A stretch of 64,000 nucleotides of DNA from Oscillibacter hominis (GTDB lineage Bacteria > Bacillota > Clostridia > Oscillospirales > Oscillospiraceae). A program made the position numbers and the translations under genes. The stretch covers positions 1,426,001 to 1,490,000 of the forward strand of contig NZ_CP060490.1 of NCBI RefSeq assembly GCF_014334055.1, in the 5' to 3' direction. Shown in pieces: positions 16,521 to 25,060 of the stretch. How positions within the stretch are numbered: the stretch's first letter is position 1; the number at the start of each line of letters is the position of its first letter. The notes under the pieces were generated by a model that saw only the letters and a program-made list of their open reading frames with translations, was not told the DNA's origin and made no database searches.

Positions 16521-17294
16521 ATGTTCATGCAAGCCGTCGTGATCGAGGTATATCTGGATCAGTTGCTGGTGATTGACCTTGACACACGACAGGATGTGAT
16601 TGTAAATACCTTGGCTTCCCGCCAGTTCCGCCCCGGCTATGTGGTTAATATTTGGTATGATGGCATTATGACCAACAGCATCCCGCCGCAAATTAACGCT
16701 CTGCAAATTACCGTGGATCAGTCCAACGTGTTTCCGCCTGCTCCACCGGTGAGGCCCTGTCCGCCCAACGTATGCCTGCCCAATATTCGTCCGCCTTTTA
16801 TATGGCCGCCGATCCTCTTCCCGCCGGTAGTGCGGCCGCCGGTGAGGCCTCCCGTGGGACGGCCGCCGGTGAGGCCCCCTGTGGTACCGCCGCCGAGACC
16901 TCCTGTGGGACGGCCGCCGGTGAGGCCTCCTGCGGGGCCGCCGCCGAGACCTCCTGTGGGGCCGCCTCCGAGACCTCCTGTGGGGCCGCCGCCGAGACCT
17001 CCTGTGGGGCCGCCGCCGAGACCTCCTGAGACCTCCTGTGGGCCGCCGCCGAGACCTCCTGTGGGGCCGCCGCCGAGACCTCCTGTGGGGCCGCCGCCGA
17101 GACCTCCTGTGGGGCCGCCGCCGAGACCTCCTGTGGGGCCGCCGCCGAGACCTCCTGTGGGGCCGCCGCCGAGACCTCCTGTGGGGCCGCCGCCGAGACC
17201 TCCTGTGGGGCCGCCGCCGAGACCTCCTGTGGGACGGCCGCCGGTGAGGCCTCCTGCGGGACGGCCGCCCAATCCCCCCGGCAGACCGAGATAA
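16521..17294 (+). CDS. proline-rich tandem-repeat protein with small N-terminal domain
   Basis: A 257-residue protein. Residues 1-70 form a compact beta-rich domain with VVIEVYLDQLLVIDLD and a GYVVNIWYDGIMTNSIPPQI turn, somewhat OB-like (inference). The rest is almost only Pro, Gly, Arg and Val, arranged in about a dozen GPPPRPPV repeats. There is no signal peptide. Comparable Pro-rich proteins in spore formers are found in coats or exosporium, but this is a guess. The start at 16521 follows GGAGGTGA; an in-frame ATG at 16503 lacks a site. Confidence 0.75.
   Translation: MFMQAVVIEVYLDQLLVIDLDTRQDVIVNTLASRQFRPGYVVNIWYDGIMTNSIPPQINALQITVDQSNVFPPAPPVRPCPPNVCLPNIRPPFIWPPILFPPVVRPPVRPPVGRPPVRPPVVPPPRPPVGRPPVRPPAGPPPRPPVGPPPRPPVGPPPRPPVGPPPRPPETSCGPPPRPPVGPPPRPPVGPPPRPPVGPPPRPPVGPPPRPPVGPPPRPPVGPPPRPPVGPPPRPPVGRPPVRPPAGRPPNPPGRPR
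16934..17230 (+). repeat. 24-bp tandem repeat array coding GPPPRPPV
   Basis: About 12 nearly identical 24-bp units. Between units 4 and 5 there is a 10-bp duplication of GAGACCTCCT plus loss of one G, a net +9 bp, so one unit reads ETSC instead of V before the frame is restored. Such arrays change copy number by slippage. Confidence 0.95.
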
Positions 17295-17305
17295 CGGAAA
17301 GCCTC

Positions 17306-17342
17306 TTTACCGCTCCTTCATTGGGGCGGTTTTTCTTTTTTC
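17306..17342 (+). terminator. terminator after the repeat protein gene
   Basis: CCGCTCC and GGGGCGG pair (one G-T) around a short loop and are followed by TTTTTCTTTTTT. Confidence 0.8.
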
Positions 17343-17560
17343 GACGGTCGGCAGAGATGCAGAAATTTTGCTGGAGACAGCACGCAGCTGTTCGTTTGTT
17401 CGCTGCGGTAACGCAAAAGCATAGAGCCTGCCCATGTTTGGAAACGGTACAAACCGTACTGGGAACAGTCAATAATGCGAAGCGCAACCGATAGTTGACA
17501 CCAGGGTGGTAGCTTTTTCCCCCCTCTTTTGTTACAATGGAGAGCAAAGGAGGTACGCAT

Positions 17561-19060
17561 ATGACATTGGGCGAACACATCCAACAGCTGCGCAAGGCGC
17601 AGGGACTGTCCCAGGAGGGCCTTGGCGCCGCGCTGGGTGTCAGCCGTCAGGCTGTCTCCAAATGGGAGACCGGCCAGACCTTGCCGGACACCGCCAATCT
17701 CCTGGCCATGGCCGAGCTGTTCGGCGTCTCCGCTGATGAACTGGCCATTCAAAAAGAAACCGATGATGCGCCCGCGCAGGAAGCCCCTACATCTGAGCGC
17801 GGTCCGCTCTGTTTTTTTCTCACGCCCATCGCCGTCGCCCTCATCGTGATTGCGGGGATGGCCCTCTGGTTCATCCTGCGGCCCGAACCCTCCGGCACGG
17901 TGCCCAACTCGTCTGTGCCGCCGGTCTCCTCCGAAGCGGCCGGTGAGGCTCTCGGCGACTTCACCCTCTGCTGGGACCTGGGCAGCGGTCCCGAGCACCT
18001 TTCCCTGGGGCAGGAGGGAGATTTTCCCTTCGATACCTCTTTGGAGCTCACAGCCCGGGAGTGGGTCTATGGCAGCGACTGGGGTGTGGACTTCCACGAC
18101 GCCACCTGCGGCGCCCTCTACCTGACTTATTTTGACGCGGATGAATCGGTGATTTCCAAGATAGAGACCATCGGCGCGAGATACGAAACGCCCCGGGGCA
18201 TCGGCGTGGGCAGCCCGAAGGCAGACCTCCTCCAGGCCTACGGGGATGAACTGGTCTACTGCATGAAGGAGCACGGCTCCGACATCCTGGTGCGCCACGA
18301 CTGCTGCTATGCCTTTCAGACTGCGGATACCCCCAGCTACAGCATCGTCTTTTATATGCAGGACGGCCATGTGGCCGGTCTGCGGTTGGAGAACATGTTT
18401 GACGCCGGCATAGACGCCTACGCCCCGGACAACATCTCCCGCTTCCCGGTGGTGGATGGAGAACCGGACTTTTCCCAGCGGACCGAACCGGAACAGGAGG
18501 AGATCGACGAGACCCGGGCCGTGTACATCGCCTTCCAGACCCTGACCACCGACGCCAACCTGTCCGGTGAGGAGCAGTACCAGTGCCGCCGCACCATATT
18601 TGAAAACCTCCGCTACCTCGACTGGCCGGCCTACGGGCAGCTGGGAGAGGCGGGGCAGGAAATCGGCACCTGCGAAGCGCTGACCTATTGGCTGGAAACC
18701 ATGGGCGATCTCAGCCAGAATGAGATTTTGGGTCTCCAGTTAGGCGTCCAGTCCAATCTGGATGGGTTTTATACGGAGAATTACTCCAGGGTGCTGGCCA
18801 ACGCCTTCTTCCTCTACCCCATTCAGTTTGCCCAACTGTTGGCGGACAATGAAAATTCCGTGGAGGATTCCGCCGACGTGGTGATGCTCACTGCCTACGG
18901 CTCCGACCTCTATCCTGAGCAGGAGGCCGCGGCCATCGAGGAGCTTCGCCGTTACGGCCTCACCGGCCGGGAAGGCGCCTGGGCGGATTTTCTCATCGAG
19001 CGCATGGAGACCCCTATAGGCGATGCGGGGCAAGCTGTTCCGCCGGAAGGCGTCTATTGA
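17561..19060 (+). CDS. membrane-anchored XRE-type regulator with extracellular domain
   Basis: A 499-residue protein. Residues 1-70 are a Cro/C1 helix-turn-helix (LSQEGLGAALGVSRQAVSKWETG). One transmembrane segment lies near 87-110, followed by about 390 residues with no recognised fold, presumably outside the cell. The layout suggests a one-component transmembrane sensor that couples an external signal to transcription. AAAGGAGG precedes ATG 17561; the frame extends 8 codons upstream without a site. Monocistronic, with a terminator after it. Confidence 0.85.
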   Translation: MTLGEHIQQLRKAQGLSQEGLGAALGVSRQAVSKWETGQTLPDTANLLAMAELFGVSADELAIQKETDDAPAQEAPTSERGPLCFFLTPIAVALIVIAGMALWFILRPEPSGTVPNSSVPPVSSEAAGEALGDFTLCWDLGSGPEHLSLGQEGDFPFDTSLELTAREWVYGSDWGVDFHDATCGALYLTYFDADESVISKIETIGARYETPRGIGVGSPKADLLQAYGDELVYCMKEHGSDILVRHDCCYAFQTADTPSYSIVFYMQDGHVAGLRLENMFDAGIDAYAPDNISRFPVVDGEPDFSQRTEPEQEEIDETRAVYIAFQTLTTDANLSGEEQYQCRRTIFENLRYLDWPAYGQLGEAGQEIGTCEALTYWLETMGDLSQNEILGLQLGVQSNLDGFYTENYSRVLANAFFLYPIQFAQLLADNENSVEDSADVVMLTAYGSDLYPEQEAAAIEELRRYGLTGREGAWADFLIERMETPIGDAGQAVPPEGVY

Positions 19061-19069
19061 TTGGATCAG

Positions 19070-19101
19070 AAAAAGAGACCTCAACGGTCTCTTTTTCTTT
19101 T
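19070..19101 (+). terminator. terminator between the XRE regulator and the copper operon
   Basis: An 11-bp stem (19070-19080 with 19086-19096), a TCAAC loop, and a T5CT5 tail. Confidence 0.93.
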
Positions 19102-19124
19102 TGGGGCATACTAATTTTGTCCTC

Positions 19125-19181
19125 TTGACAAATACCCCACCAGGGTATATAGTAAAGCCACAAAATACCCCCACGGGGTAT
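19125..19181 (+). promoter_or_regulatory. copA promoter with two CsoR-type operators
   Basis: TTGACA (19125-19130), 17 bp and TATAGT (19148-19153) form the promoter. Two 17-bp pseudo-palindromes of the form ATACCCC-N-GGGTAT lie at 19132-19148 and 19165-19181, centres 33 bp apart. The first fills the promoter spacer exactly; the second covers the early transcribed region. This matches CsoR operators, which are released by Cu(I). csoR is the second gene of the operon, so it should be autoregulated. Confidence 0.88.
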
Positions 19182-19200
19182 TGTAAAAGGAGACTTTCCC

Positions 19201-21420
19201 ATGCGCGAAGAACAGTATCGAATCGAAGGCATGCACTGTGCTGCATGCAGTTCCTCTGTGGAGCGGGTCACCCGGAAATTGCCCGGTGTGGAGCGCAGCG
19301 ACGTAAACCTGACCACAGAGCTGATGACCATCTCCTATGACGAGTCCCAAGTGTCGCCGGAGCAGATCATCGCCAAAGTGGAAAAGGCCGGCTTTGTCTG
19401 CCGGCCCAAGGAGAAGGAGCAGGCGGAGGCATCCGTGGAAGAGGAGGCGGACCCCCTCCAGGCCAAGCGGCAGAACCTGATCGGCGCCGCAGTGACCACT
19501 GTGGTGCTCCTCTATGTGTCCATGGGCCAGATGCTGCCCACTCCCCTGCCGCTGCCGGACATTCTCTCCATGGTGACCCATCCGGTGAATTTTGCCATGG
19601 CGCAGTTGATCCTGACCATACCGGTGATGTGGTTTGGCCGGGACTTTCTGATCGGCGGCTTTAAGGCTCTCTTCCATCTGAACCCCAACATGGACTCCTT
19701 AGTGGCCATCGGCAGCACCTGCTCGTTCCTCTACAGCCTGGTGATGACCTTTTTGATCTCCGACATCCCCCACCATGTCCACCACCTCTACTATGAGTCG
19801 GCGGCGGTGGTGCTGACGCTGATCATGCTGGGCAAATTCCTGGAGAGCCGCAGCGTGCAGAAGACCAAAGGCGCCATCACCGCCCTCATGGAGCTCTCGC
19901 CGGATGTGGCCGTGCTGGCGCAGACCGGCGAGACCGTGCCCACCGATTCCCTGAAGGCAGGCGATGTGATCCTCATCCGGCCCGGCGACCGGATCGCCGC
20001 CGACGGCAAGGTGGTCCAGGGCGAAAGCAGCGTCAACGAGGCCATGCTCACCGGCGAAAGCCTGCCGGTGGAAAAGCACATCGGCGACGAGGTCATCGGC
20101 GGCAGCATCAACCAGGACGGCGCCCTCCACGTCTCCGTGACCCGGGTGGGCAGCGACTCCACGCTGTCGAAGATCATCCAGTTCGTAGAGGATGCCCAAG
20201 GGAAAAAGGCCCCGATTTCCAAGTTAGCGGACCGGGTGGCCGGCGTATTTGTCCCGGTGGTCATGGCCATTGCCCTGATCGCCGCCATCCTCTGGCTGAT
20301 CGCCGGGCAGGACTTCTCCTTTGCCCTGCGCATCTTCACCTCCGTGCTGGTCATCGCCTGCCCCTGCGCCCTGGGGCTTGCAACGCCCACCGCCATCATG
20401 GTGGGCACGGGTCTGGGCGCTTCCCACGGCATATTGATCCGCAGCGGTGAAGCGCTGGAGACCGCCCACAAGATCGACACCGTGGTCCTGGATAAAACCG
20501 GCACAGTCACCGAGGGAAAGCCCGCCGTTACCGAGGTGTTCCCCCTTGGCATGGCGCAGGAGGAGCTGGTAAACATCGCCGTGGCGGTGGAGTCCAACTC
20601 CGCCCATCCTCTGGCAAAGGCGGTGTTGGAGTACCGCGGCAGCTCCCCCTATCGGACTGCGGAGTTTGAAAACCGCTCGGGCCTGGGCCTGCGAGCCGTG
20701 CTGGAGGACGGCCGGGTGGTGCTGACCGGCAGCCGCCGCTTCCTGGAGCAATCCAAGGTGGACTGCTCTCCCCTTCTGGAGCGGGCCGGGCAGCTGGCCG
20801 CAGAAGGCCAGACCGCGCTGCTCTTTGCCGTGGACGGCAGGGCTGCGGGCCTCATCGGCGTGGCAGACGCCATCAAGCCCTCCAGTGCGGAGGCCATCCG
20901 GCGCCTGCGTGAGATGGGCCTGCACACCGTGCTGCTCACTGGGGACAGCAAAGCCGCCGCGGAGCAGATCGGCGCCCAGGCCGGCGTGGACGAGATCATC
21001 GCCGAGGTCCTCCCCCAGGACAAGGCCGGTAAAATCCAGTCCCTTCAATCCCAGGGCAAGCAGGTCATGATGGTGGGCGACGGCATCAACGATGCCCCCG
21101 CCCTGGTTCAGTCCGACGTGGGCTGCGCCATCGGCGGCGGCAGCGACATCGCCATTGAGTCCGCGGATCTGATCCTGATGCGCAGCGACCTGAGCGACGT
21201 ATCCCGGGCCATCCGCTTAAGCCGCCTCACCATCCGCAACATCAAGCAGAACCTCTTCTGGGCCTTCTGCTACAACACCATCGGCATCCCCATCGCGGCC
21301 GGCGCGCTGTATCTGAGTCACGACCTTCTGCTCTCGCCCATGTTCGCCGGCGCCGCCATGTCACTAAGCTCCATCTGCGTGGTCACCAACGCCCTGAGGT
21401 TGCGGACCAAAAAACTGTAA
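19201..21420 (+). CDS. copA: copper-exporting P1B-type ATPase CopA
   Basis: A 739-residue P-type ATPase that pumps Cu(I) out of the cell. It has one N-terminal metal-binding domain with GMHCAAC (Cys13, Cys16), the actuator TGES loop (MLTGESLPVEK), the membrane CPC metal site in VIACPCALGLATP (about 384-398), the phosphorylated DKTGT (about 430) and the GDGINDAPAL hinge. The length is typical for a single-HMA CopA. It heads the operon copA-csoR-copZ. Confidence 0.97.
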   Translation: MREEQYRIEGMHCAACSSSVERVTRKLPGVERSDVNLTTELMTISYDESQVSPEQIIAKVEKAGFVCRPKEKEQAEASVEEEADPLQAKRQNLIGAAVTTVVLLYVSMGQMLPTPLPLPDILSMVTHPVNFAMAQLILTIPVMWFGRDFLIGGFKALFHLNPNMDSLVAIGSTCSFLYSLVMTFLISDIPHHVHHLYYESAAVVLTLIMLGKFLESRSVQKTKGAITALMELSPDVAVLAQTGETVPTDSLKAGDVILIRPGDRIAADGKVVQGESSVNEAMLTGESLPVEKHIGDEVIGGSINQDGALHVSVTRVGSDSTLSKIIQFVEDAQGKKAPISKLADRVAGVFVPVVMAIALIAAILWLIAGQDFSFALRIFTSVLVIACPCALGLATPTAIMVGTGLGASHGILIRSGEALETAHKIDTVVLDKTGTVTEGKPAVTEVFPLGMAQEELVNIAVAVESNSAHPLAKAVLEYRGSSPYRTAEFENRSGLGLRAVLEDGRVVLTGSRRFLEQSKVDCSPLLERAGQLAAEGQTALLFAVDGRAAGLIGVADAIKPSSAEAIRRLREMGLHTVLLTGDSKAAAEQIGAQAGVDEIIAEVLPQDKAGKIQSLQSQGKQVMMVGDGINDAPALVQSDVGCAIGGGSDIAIESADLILMRSDLSDVSRAIRLSRLTIRNIKQNLFWAFCYNTIGIPIAAGALYLSHDLLLSPMFAGAAMSLSSICVVTNALRLRTKKL

Positions 21421-21432
21421 AGGAGAATTGCC

Positions 21433-21732
21433 ATGGAAGACTTTTGCGACTGCAGCCGGCACAAGCACCGGGAACAGCCGGAGTACGACGCCCTGATCCG
21501 GCGGCTGAACCGGATTGAGGGCCAGGTGCGGGGCATCCGGGGCATGGTGGAGAAGGAGGCCTACTGCACGGACATCCTGACCCAGGTCTCCGCCGTCCAA
21601 TCGGCGCTGAACGCCTTCTCCAAAGAGCTGTTGGGCAGCCATATCAAGACCTGCGTGGTGCAGGACATCCAAAACGGGCACACGGAGGTCGTGGACGACC
21701 TCCTGACCACCATACAAAAACTGATGAAATGA
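21433..21732 (+). CDS. csoR: copper-sensing repressor CsoR
   Basis: A 99-residue all-helical repressor of the CsoR/RcnR family. The Cu(I) ligand set Cys45-His70-Cys74 (YCTDIL and HIKTC) is complete, which favours CsoR over formaldehyde-sensing FrmR. The N-terminus adds CDCSRHKH, an extra metal-ligand-like stretch. It lies 12 bp after copA, with AAAGGAGA before ATG. Confidence 0.94.
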   Translation: MEDFCDCSRHKHREQPEYDALIRRLNRIEGQVRGIRGMVEKEAYCTDILTQVSAVQSALNAFSKELLGSHIKTCVVQDIQNGHTEVVDDLLTTIQKLMK

Positions 21733-21741
21733 GGCCATACT

Positions 21742-21939
21742 ATGAAAATTATCAACGTCCCCGACATGATGTGCGAAAATTGTGTCAGCCGCATCACCAA
21801 GGCCCTGACCGACGCGGATTTGAAGTTCACCGTCAGCCTGGCCGATAAGACCGTCGCCATTGACGGCTGCGACCAGTGCCTTCAGACCGCCCTGAGTGAG
21901 TTGGAGGACCTGGGCTTTACCCCGGAAGCGGCCAAATAG
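21742..21939 (+). CDS. copZ: copper chaperone (heavy-metal-associated domain)
   Basis: A 65-residue single HMA domain with the binding motif MMCENC (about 9-14). It would carry Cu(I) to CopA. The gene follows csoR after 9 bp and ends the operon before a terminator. A second CxxC-like pair (CDQC, about 47-50) is unusual for CopZ. Confidence 0.88.
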   Translation: MKIINVPDMMCENCVSRITKALTDADLKFTVSLADKTVAIDGCDQCLQTALSELEDLGFTPEAAK

Positions 21940-21941
21940 GC

Positions 21942-21977
21942 AAAAAAAGACCCGCGGAATACCCGCGGGTCTTTTTC
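21942..21977. terminator. bidirectional terminator between copZ and the alanine symporter
   Basis: A 9-bp stem (21949-21957 with 21963-21971) flanked by A7 and T5. Confidence 0.92.
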
Positions 21978-21980
21978 TTG

Positions 21981-23345
21981 TTATCTGCGGGAGAACAGCT
22001 CCGTGTCTTCACCCTTTGCGATCTTGGCGACCGTGCCGGACAGGGCCAGCAGAGCCAGCAGGTTGGGCGCCACCATCAGGCCGTTGAACATGTCGGACAT
22101 ATTCCACACCAGGTCCACCTTCAGGGCGGAGCCAAGCACAATGCAGACCACCACGACCAGTGCATAGACCTTGACGCCTGCTTTGCCGAACAGCGCCTTG
22201 ACGTTGGTCTCGCCGAAGAAGTACCAGCCCACAATGGTGGAGAAGGCGAAAAACAGCATGCAGATGGCGATGAAGATCATGCCAAAGCTGCCAAATGCCC
22301 GGTCAAAGGCCATCTGAGCCAGAACGGAACCGGTTTCACCGGAGGAGACCGCGCCGGAGGAGATGATGACCAGCGCCGTCAGCGTCAGGATGACAAAGGT
22401 GTCAATGAACACGCCCATCATGGCCACCTCGCCCTGGTCCTGAGGCTTTTTCACCTTGGCCAGCGCGTGGGCGTGGGGCGTGGAGCCCATGCCCGCCTCG
22501 TTGGAAAAGAGCCCTCTTGCCACGCCAAAGCGCATGGCCTTCTGGATGGTGATGCCCAAGACGCCGCCGCCCATGGCCTGGGGGTTGAAGGCCATGACAA
22601 AAATCTGCCGGATGGAGTCCAGCAGCGCGGCGTGGTTGATGAACAAAATCACCACGCAGCCGGAGATGTAGAGCGCGGCCATAATGGGCACCACCTTCTC
22701 GGTGAAGGAGGCAATGCGCTTGACGCCGCCCAGGAATATGAATGCGGCGACCACGGCCAGCACAATACCCACGTACAGCGGCTTCACGTGGAACGCAGCC
22801 TGAAAGGATTCTCCGATGGAGTTGGACTGCACCATATTGCCCATAAAGCCCAGGGCCAGGATGATGGCCACGGAGAAAAAGCCGGCCAGGAACTTGCCGA
22901 ACTTCCCCTTGAAGGCGGCGCGGATATAATAGATGGGGCCGCCGGTGACCGCGCCGTCCACCACAGTCTTATACTTTTGTGCCAAAACCGCCTCGCCGTA
23001 AATCGTGGCCATGCCAAAAAACGCAGAGACCCACATCCAGAAGATCGCGCCCGGTCCGCCGGAGGCGATGGCCGTGGCCGCGCCGGCAATGTTTCCGGTT
23101 CCCACTTGGGCCGCGATTGCCGTGGTCAGCGCCTGGAACGAGCTCATCCCGTCGTCCCCCGCCTTCTTTCCCCGGAGGCTGAAGCCGCCGAACAGCCGCT
23201 TCCAGCCCGCGCGGAACCTGCGCACCTGGATGAAGCGCAGGCGGATGGTGAAATAGATGCCGCTGCCGCACAGCAGAATTAGAAGGATGTTTTTGTCCCA
23301 AAGCCAAGTATTCAGTGTCTTTACAATTTGCTCCAATACTTCCAT
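21981..23345 (-). CDS. alanine/glycine:cation symporter (AGCS family)
   Basis: A 454-residue sodium:amino-acid symporter with about 11 membrane segments. It shows the AGCS signature AAQVGTGNIAGAATAI and GGPGAIFWMWV, and a later FSTIVGWYFFGE. AGCS carriers move alanine or glycine with sodium or protons. I start at ATG 23345, behind GGGGAGAG; the open frame extends upstream into the riboswitch terminator. The glycine riboswitch in front indicates glycine as ligand and probably as substrate. Confidence 0.94.
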   Translation of the reverse strand: MEVLEQIVKTLNTWLWDKNILLILLCGSGIYFTIRLRFIQVRRFRAGWKRLFGGFSLRGKKAGDDGMSSFQALTTAIAAQVGTGNIAGAATAIASGGPGAIFWMWVSAFFGMATIYGEAVLAQKYKTVVDGAVTGGPIYYIRAAFKGKFGKFLAGFFSVAIILALGFMGNMVQSNSIGESFQAAFHVKPLYVGIVLAVVAAFIFLGGVKRIASFTEKVVPIMAALYISGCVVILFINHAALLDSIRQIFVMAFNPQAMGGGVLGITIQKAMRFGVARGLFSNEAGMGSTPHAHALAKVKKPQDQGEVAMMGVFIDTFVILTLTALVIISSGAVSSGETGSVLAQMAFDRAFGSFGMIFIAICMLFFAFSTIVGWYFFGETNVKALFGKAGVKVYALVVVVCIVLGSALKVDLVWNMSDMFNGLMVAPNLLALLALSGTVAKIAKGEDTELFSRR

Positions 23346-23374
23346 TTCTACTCTCCCCTGTTTTTTCCTGGCAG

Positions 23375-23640
23375 ACAACAAAAAAGCCAAATGCAGGAAA
23401 TCCTGCACTTGGCTCCACAAGGCAACGAGAGGGCCGTTTATTTTCAAACGCCTCTTGTCCGCCTACTCTGTCCTTTTGCCTGAGAGATTTGCGCATTGCA
23501 CGCATTGCACCTTCGGCACTCATTCTGAGTTTCTCCAGAGCCACATCTGTTCATAGTCCCCGTCCAGTTCCGGACACCTGAGAGTTTTACTCCTTCGGTA
23601 AGCATTTACGCTGTTTTTCTATGAACTTCGTCTGCCGTTA
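23375..23640 (-). promoter_or_regulatory. tandem glycine riboswitch with terminator
   Basis: On the minus strand two aptamers follow each other, each with the conserved CCGAAGG (plus positions 23592-23598 and 23510-23516) and CTCTCAGG (23577-23584 and 23479-23486), the second continuing to AAAGGACAGAG. An expression-platform terminator follows: a stem of 23402-23413 with 23386-23397 and a T6 run. Glycine binding would decide read-through into the symporter gene 30 bp further on. An off- or on-type cannot be told by eye. Confidence 0.95.
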
Positions 23641-23880
23641 TTTCATTATGTTTTTACACTATCATGGCCTCTATATGAAGTCAAAGTAATATTCTTCATG
23701 TGTAACATGAAGAACTCTCATGTTGTGACTCACAAATTGACTGCAATACCCATTCTTTTTCCAGCTTTTAAAATGAATCTTTTCCTGCACATTGTTGAGG
23801 TGCCGCCTCTTCCTGATTTGGGCGGGATAGTATACATAAAACCATACAGGCGCGGAAGACTATGGGTGAGGTGAGCGAAT

Positions 23881-24057
23881 ATGGATCCGATGCGGGACCT
23901 TCCCATGGGATTCGGCATGGCCCTGGTGAAAAACCAAAGCGCCATGGAGACCTTCTCCTCCATGACGCCGGAACAGCAGCAGGAGATCATCAGCCGGACC
24001 CACTCCGTTCAGTCCAAAGAGGAGATGCAGTCCCTTGTGGATAGCATCGTCCGCTGA
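23881..24057 (+). CDS. small acidic protein of unknown function, 58 residues
   Basis: Starts MDPMRDLPMGFG, with SMTPEQQQEIISRTHSVQSKEEMQSLVDSI as a helical C-terminal half. GAGGTGAG lies 6 nt before the ATG and a strong terminator follows, so the gene looks real. Similar Met/Gln-rich mini-proteins occur widely in Oscillospiraceae with no known function. Confidence 0.75.
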   Translation: MDPMRDLPMGFGMALVKNQSAMETFSSMTPEQQQEIISRTHSVQSKEEMQSLVDSIVR

Positions 24058-24086
24058 GAGACCTTGGTTCAGCGCACACGCCGAGC

Positions 24087-24128
24087 AAAAGAGGTGCAGG
24101 TTCCAATTGGAACCTGCACCTCTTTTTG
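24087..24128. terminator. bidirectional terminator
   Basis: A perfect 18-bp stem (24087-24104 with 24109-24126) around AATT, with A4 and T5 at the ends. It serves the 58-residue gene and the convergent peptidase gene. Confidence 0.95.
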
Positions 24129-24138
24129 TTGCCACGAT

Positions 24139-24978
24139 TCAGGAAACATCATCCTGCCCGCTTAAGTACTCCTCCAGGCAGAGGCCCTGTTCCATAATCT
24201 CCGCAGCGGCTTCCTTCCCCACATACCGGTAATGCCACGGCTCATAGGAGACGCCGGTCAGGTCGCTCTTGTCCGTGGGGTAGCGGAGGATGAAGCCGTA
24301 CTCCGCGCAGTGTTCCATCAGCCACTGCTGCACCTCGGTCTGCTCCTGCTGCTCATCCAGCATCTGGTAGGCAACATCCACGATGTCCACCGCAAGGCCC
24401 GCCTGATGCTCACTGGTTCCAGGGCGCGCCACCCAGGCGGAGGCCTTTTCCTCCGCCTCCTGCCGGCCGCAGCCCTGCTGGAGGTAGTAGTTCACCTTTC
24501 TTTGAAAAAGTTCCTCCTGCTTGTCCCATGTGCGATAGGAGGAGCAGATCAGGGGCTGGAGCCCCGCCGCCCTTGCGTCGTCCATCATCCGCTGGAGGTC
24601 GGGATAGATACGGCTGTCCACGCTGTGGCCGTTGCGCAGCTTTGTCATCTCCGGTATCTTATAGTCCTCGTTCAGAAGATGGTCCTTGTTGACCAGCAGC
24701 AGCTGCCACTCCTCCGGGTCCTTCTTCTGATCCACCACCGGCGCAATGGCCTGTACCGGTTCCGGGCCGGCGGAGGTCCCGCCCAAGTGGGATCCGCCTT
24801 CTATATCCACTTCCGCCGCCAGGGCGCGCCCTAACAGGAGCCCGCTCAAAAACAGCACCGCGCACAGCAGCAGCGTCCTGTAGGAGATGCGCCGACGGCG
24901 GCGTGCGCGCCGCGGCGCAACAAAGTACTCCCGATCCGGGATCTCTTCTTCATATCGCATCATTCTATTCTCAGCCAT
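24139..24978 (-). CDS. VanY-like D-Ala-D-Ala carboxypeptidase (M15B)
   Basis: A 279-residue membrane-anchored peptidase. A basic cytoplasmic stretch (RRARRRRR) precedes one membrane segment (about 35-55), followed by the zinc peptidase domain with SSYRT, SEHQAGLAVDI (metal His and Asp) and YEPWHYRYVG (catalytic Glu-region and metal His). VanY-type enzymes trim the terminal D-Ala of peptidoglycan stems. Here it is an ordinary envelope enzyme; no van cluster is near. I start at ATG 24978, behind GAAGGAGAG. Confidence 0.92.
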   Translation of the reverse strand: MAENRMMRYEEEIPDREYFVAPRRARRRRRISYRTLLLCAVLFLSGLLLGRALAAEVDIEGGSHLGGTSAGPEPVQAIAPVVDQKKDPEEWQLLLVNKDHLLNEDYKIPEMTKLRNGHSVDSRIYPDLQRMMDDARAAGLQPLICSSYRTWDKQEELFQRKVNYYLQQGCGRQEAEEKASAWVARPGTSEHQAGLAVDIVDVAYQMLDEQQEQTEVQQWLMEHCAEYGFILRYPTDKSDLTGVSYEPWHYRYVGKEAAAEIMEQGLCLEEYLSGQDDVS

Positions 24979-25060
24979 GAATACACTCTCCTTCTTTGGT
25001 GTATACCCATAGTACGATATGGAGTCGTCATTTTCGTCACATCTTTGCATCAATTTGGCA

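Noticed and set aside
16934..17230. CRISPR-like appearance of the repeat array
   Set aside because: Units are contiguous and coding, with no unique spacers and no cas genes.
17494..17515. A T-box-like GGGTGG sequence before the membrane XRE gene
   Set aside because: The GGGTGG lies without the T-box core, specifier loop or terminator, and the downstream gene is not related to amino acids.
16718..17595. Long minus-strand frames opposite the Pro-rich gene (Gly- and Ala/Ser-rich repeats)
   Set aside because: These are shadows of the 24-bp repeat, which leaves all six frames open; there is no ribosome site and the plus-strand gene is well supported.
24139..24978. Assigning the M15B peptidase to spore cortex hydrolysis
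   Set aside because: The sequence shows only a generic VanY-like domain with a membrane anchor; nothing ties it to spores.
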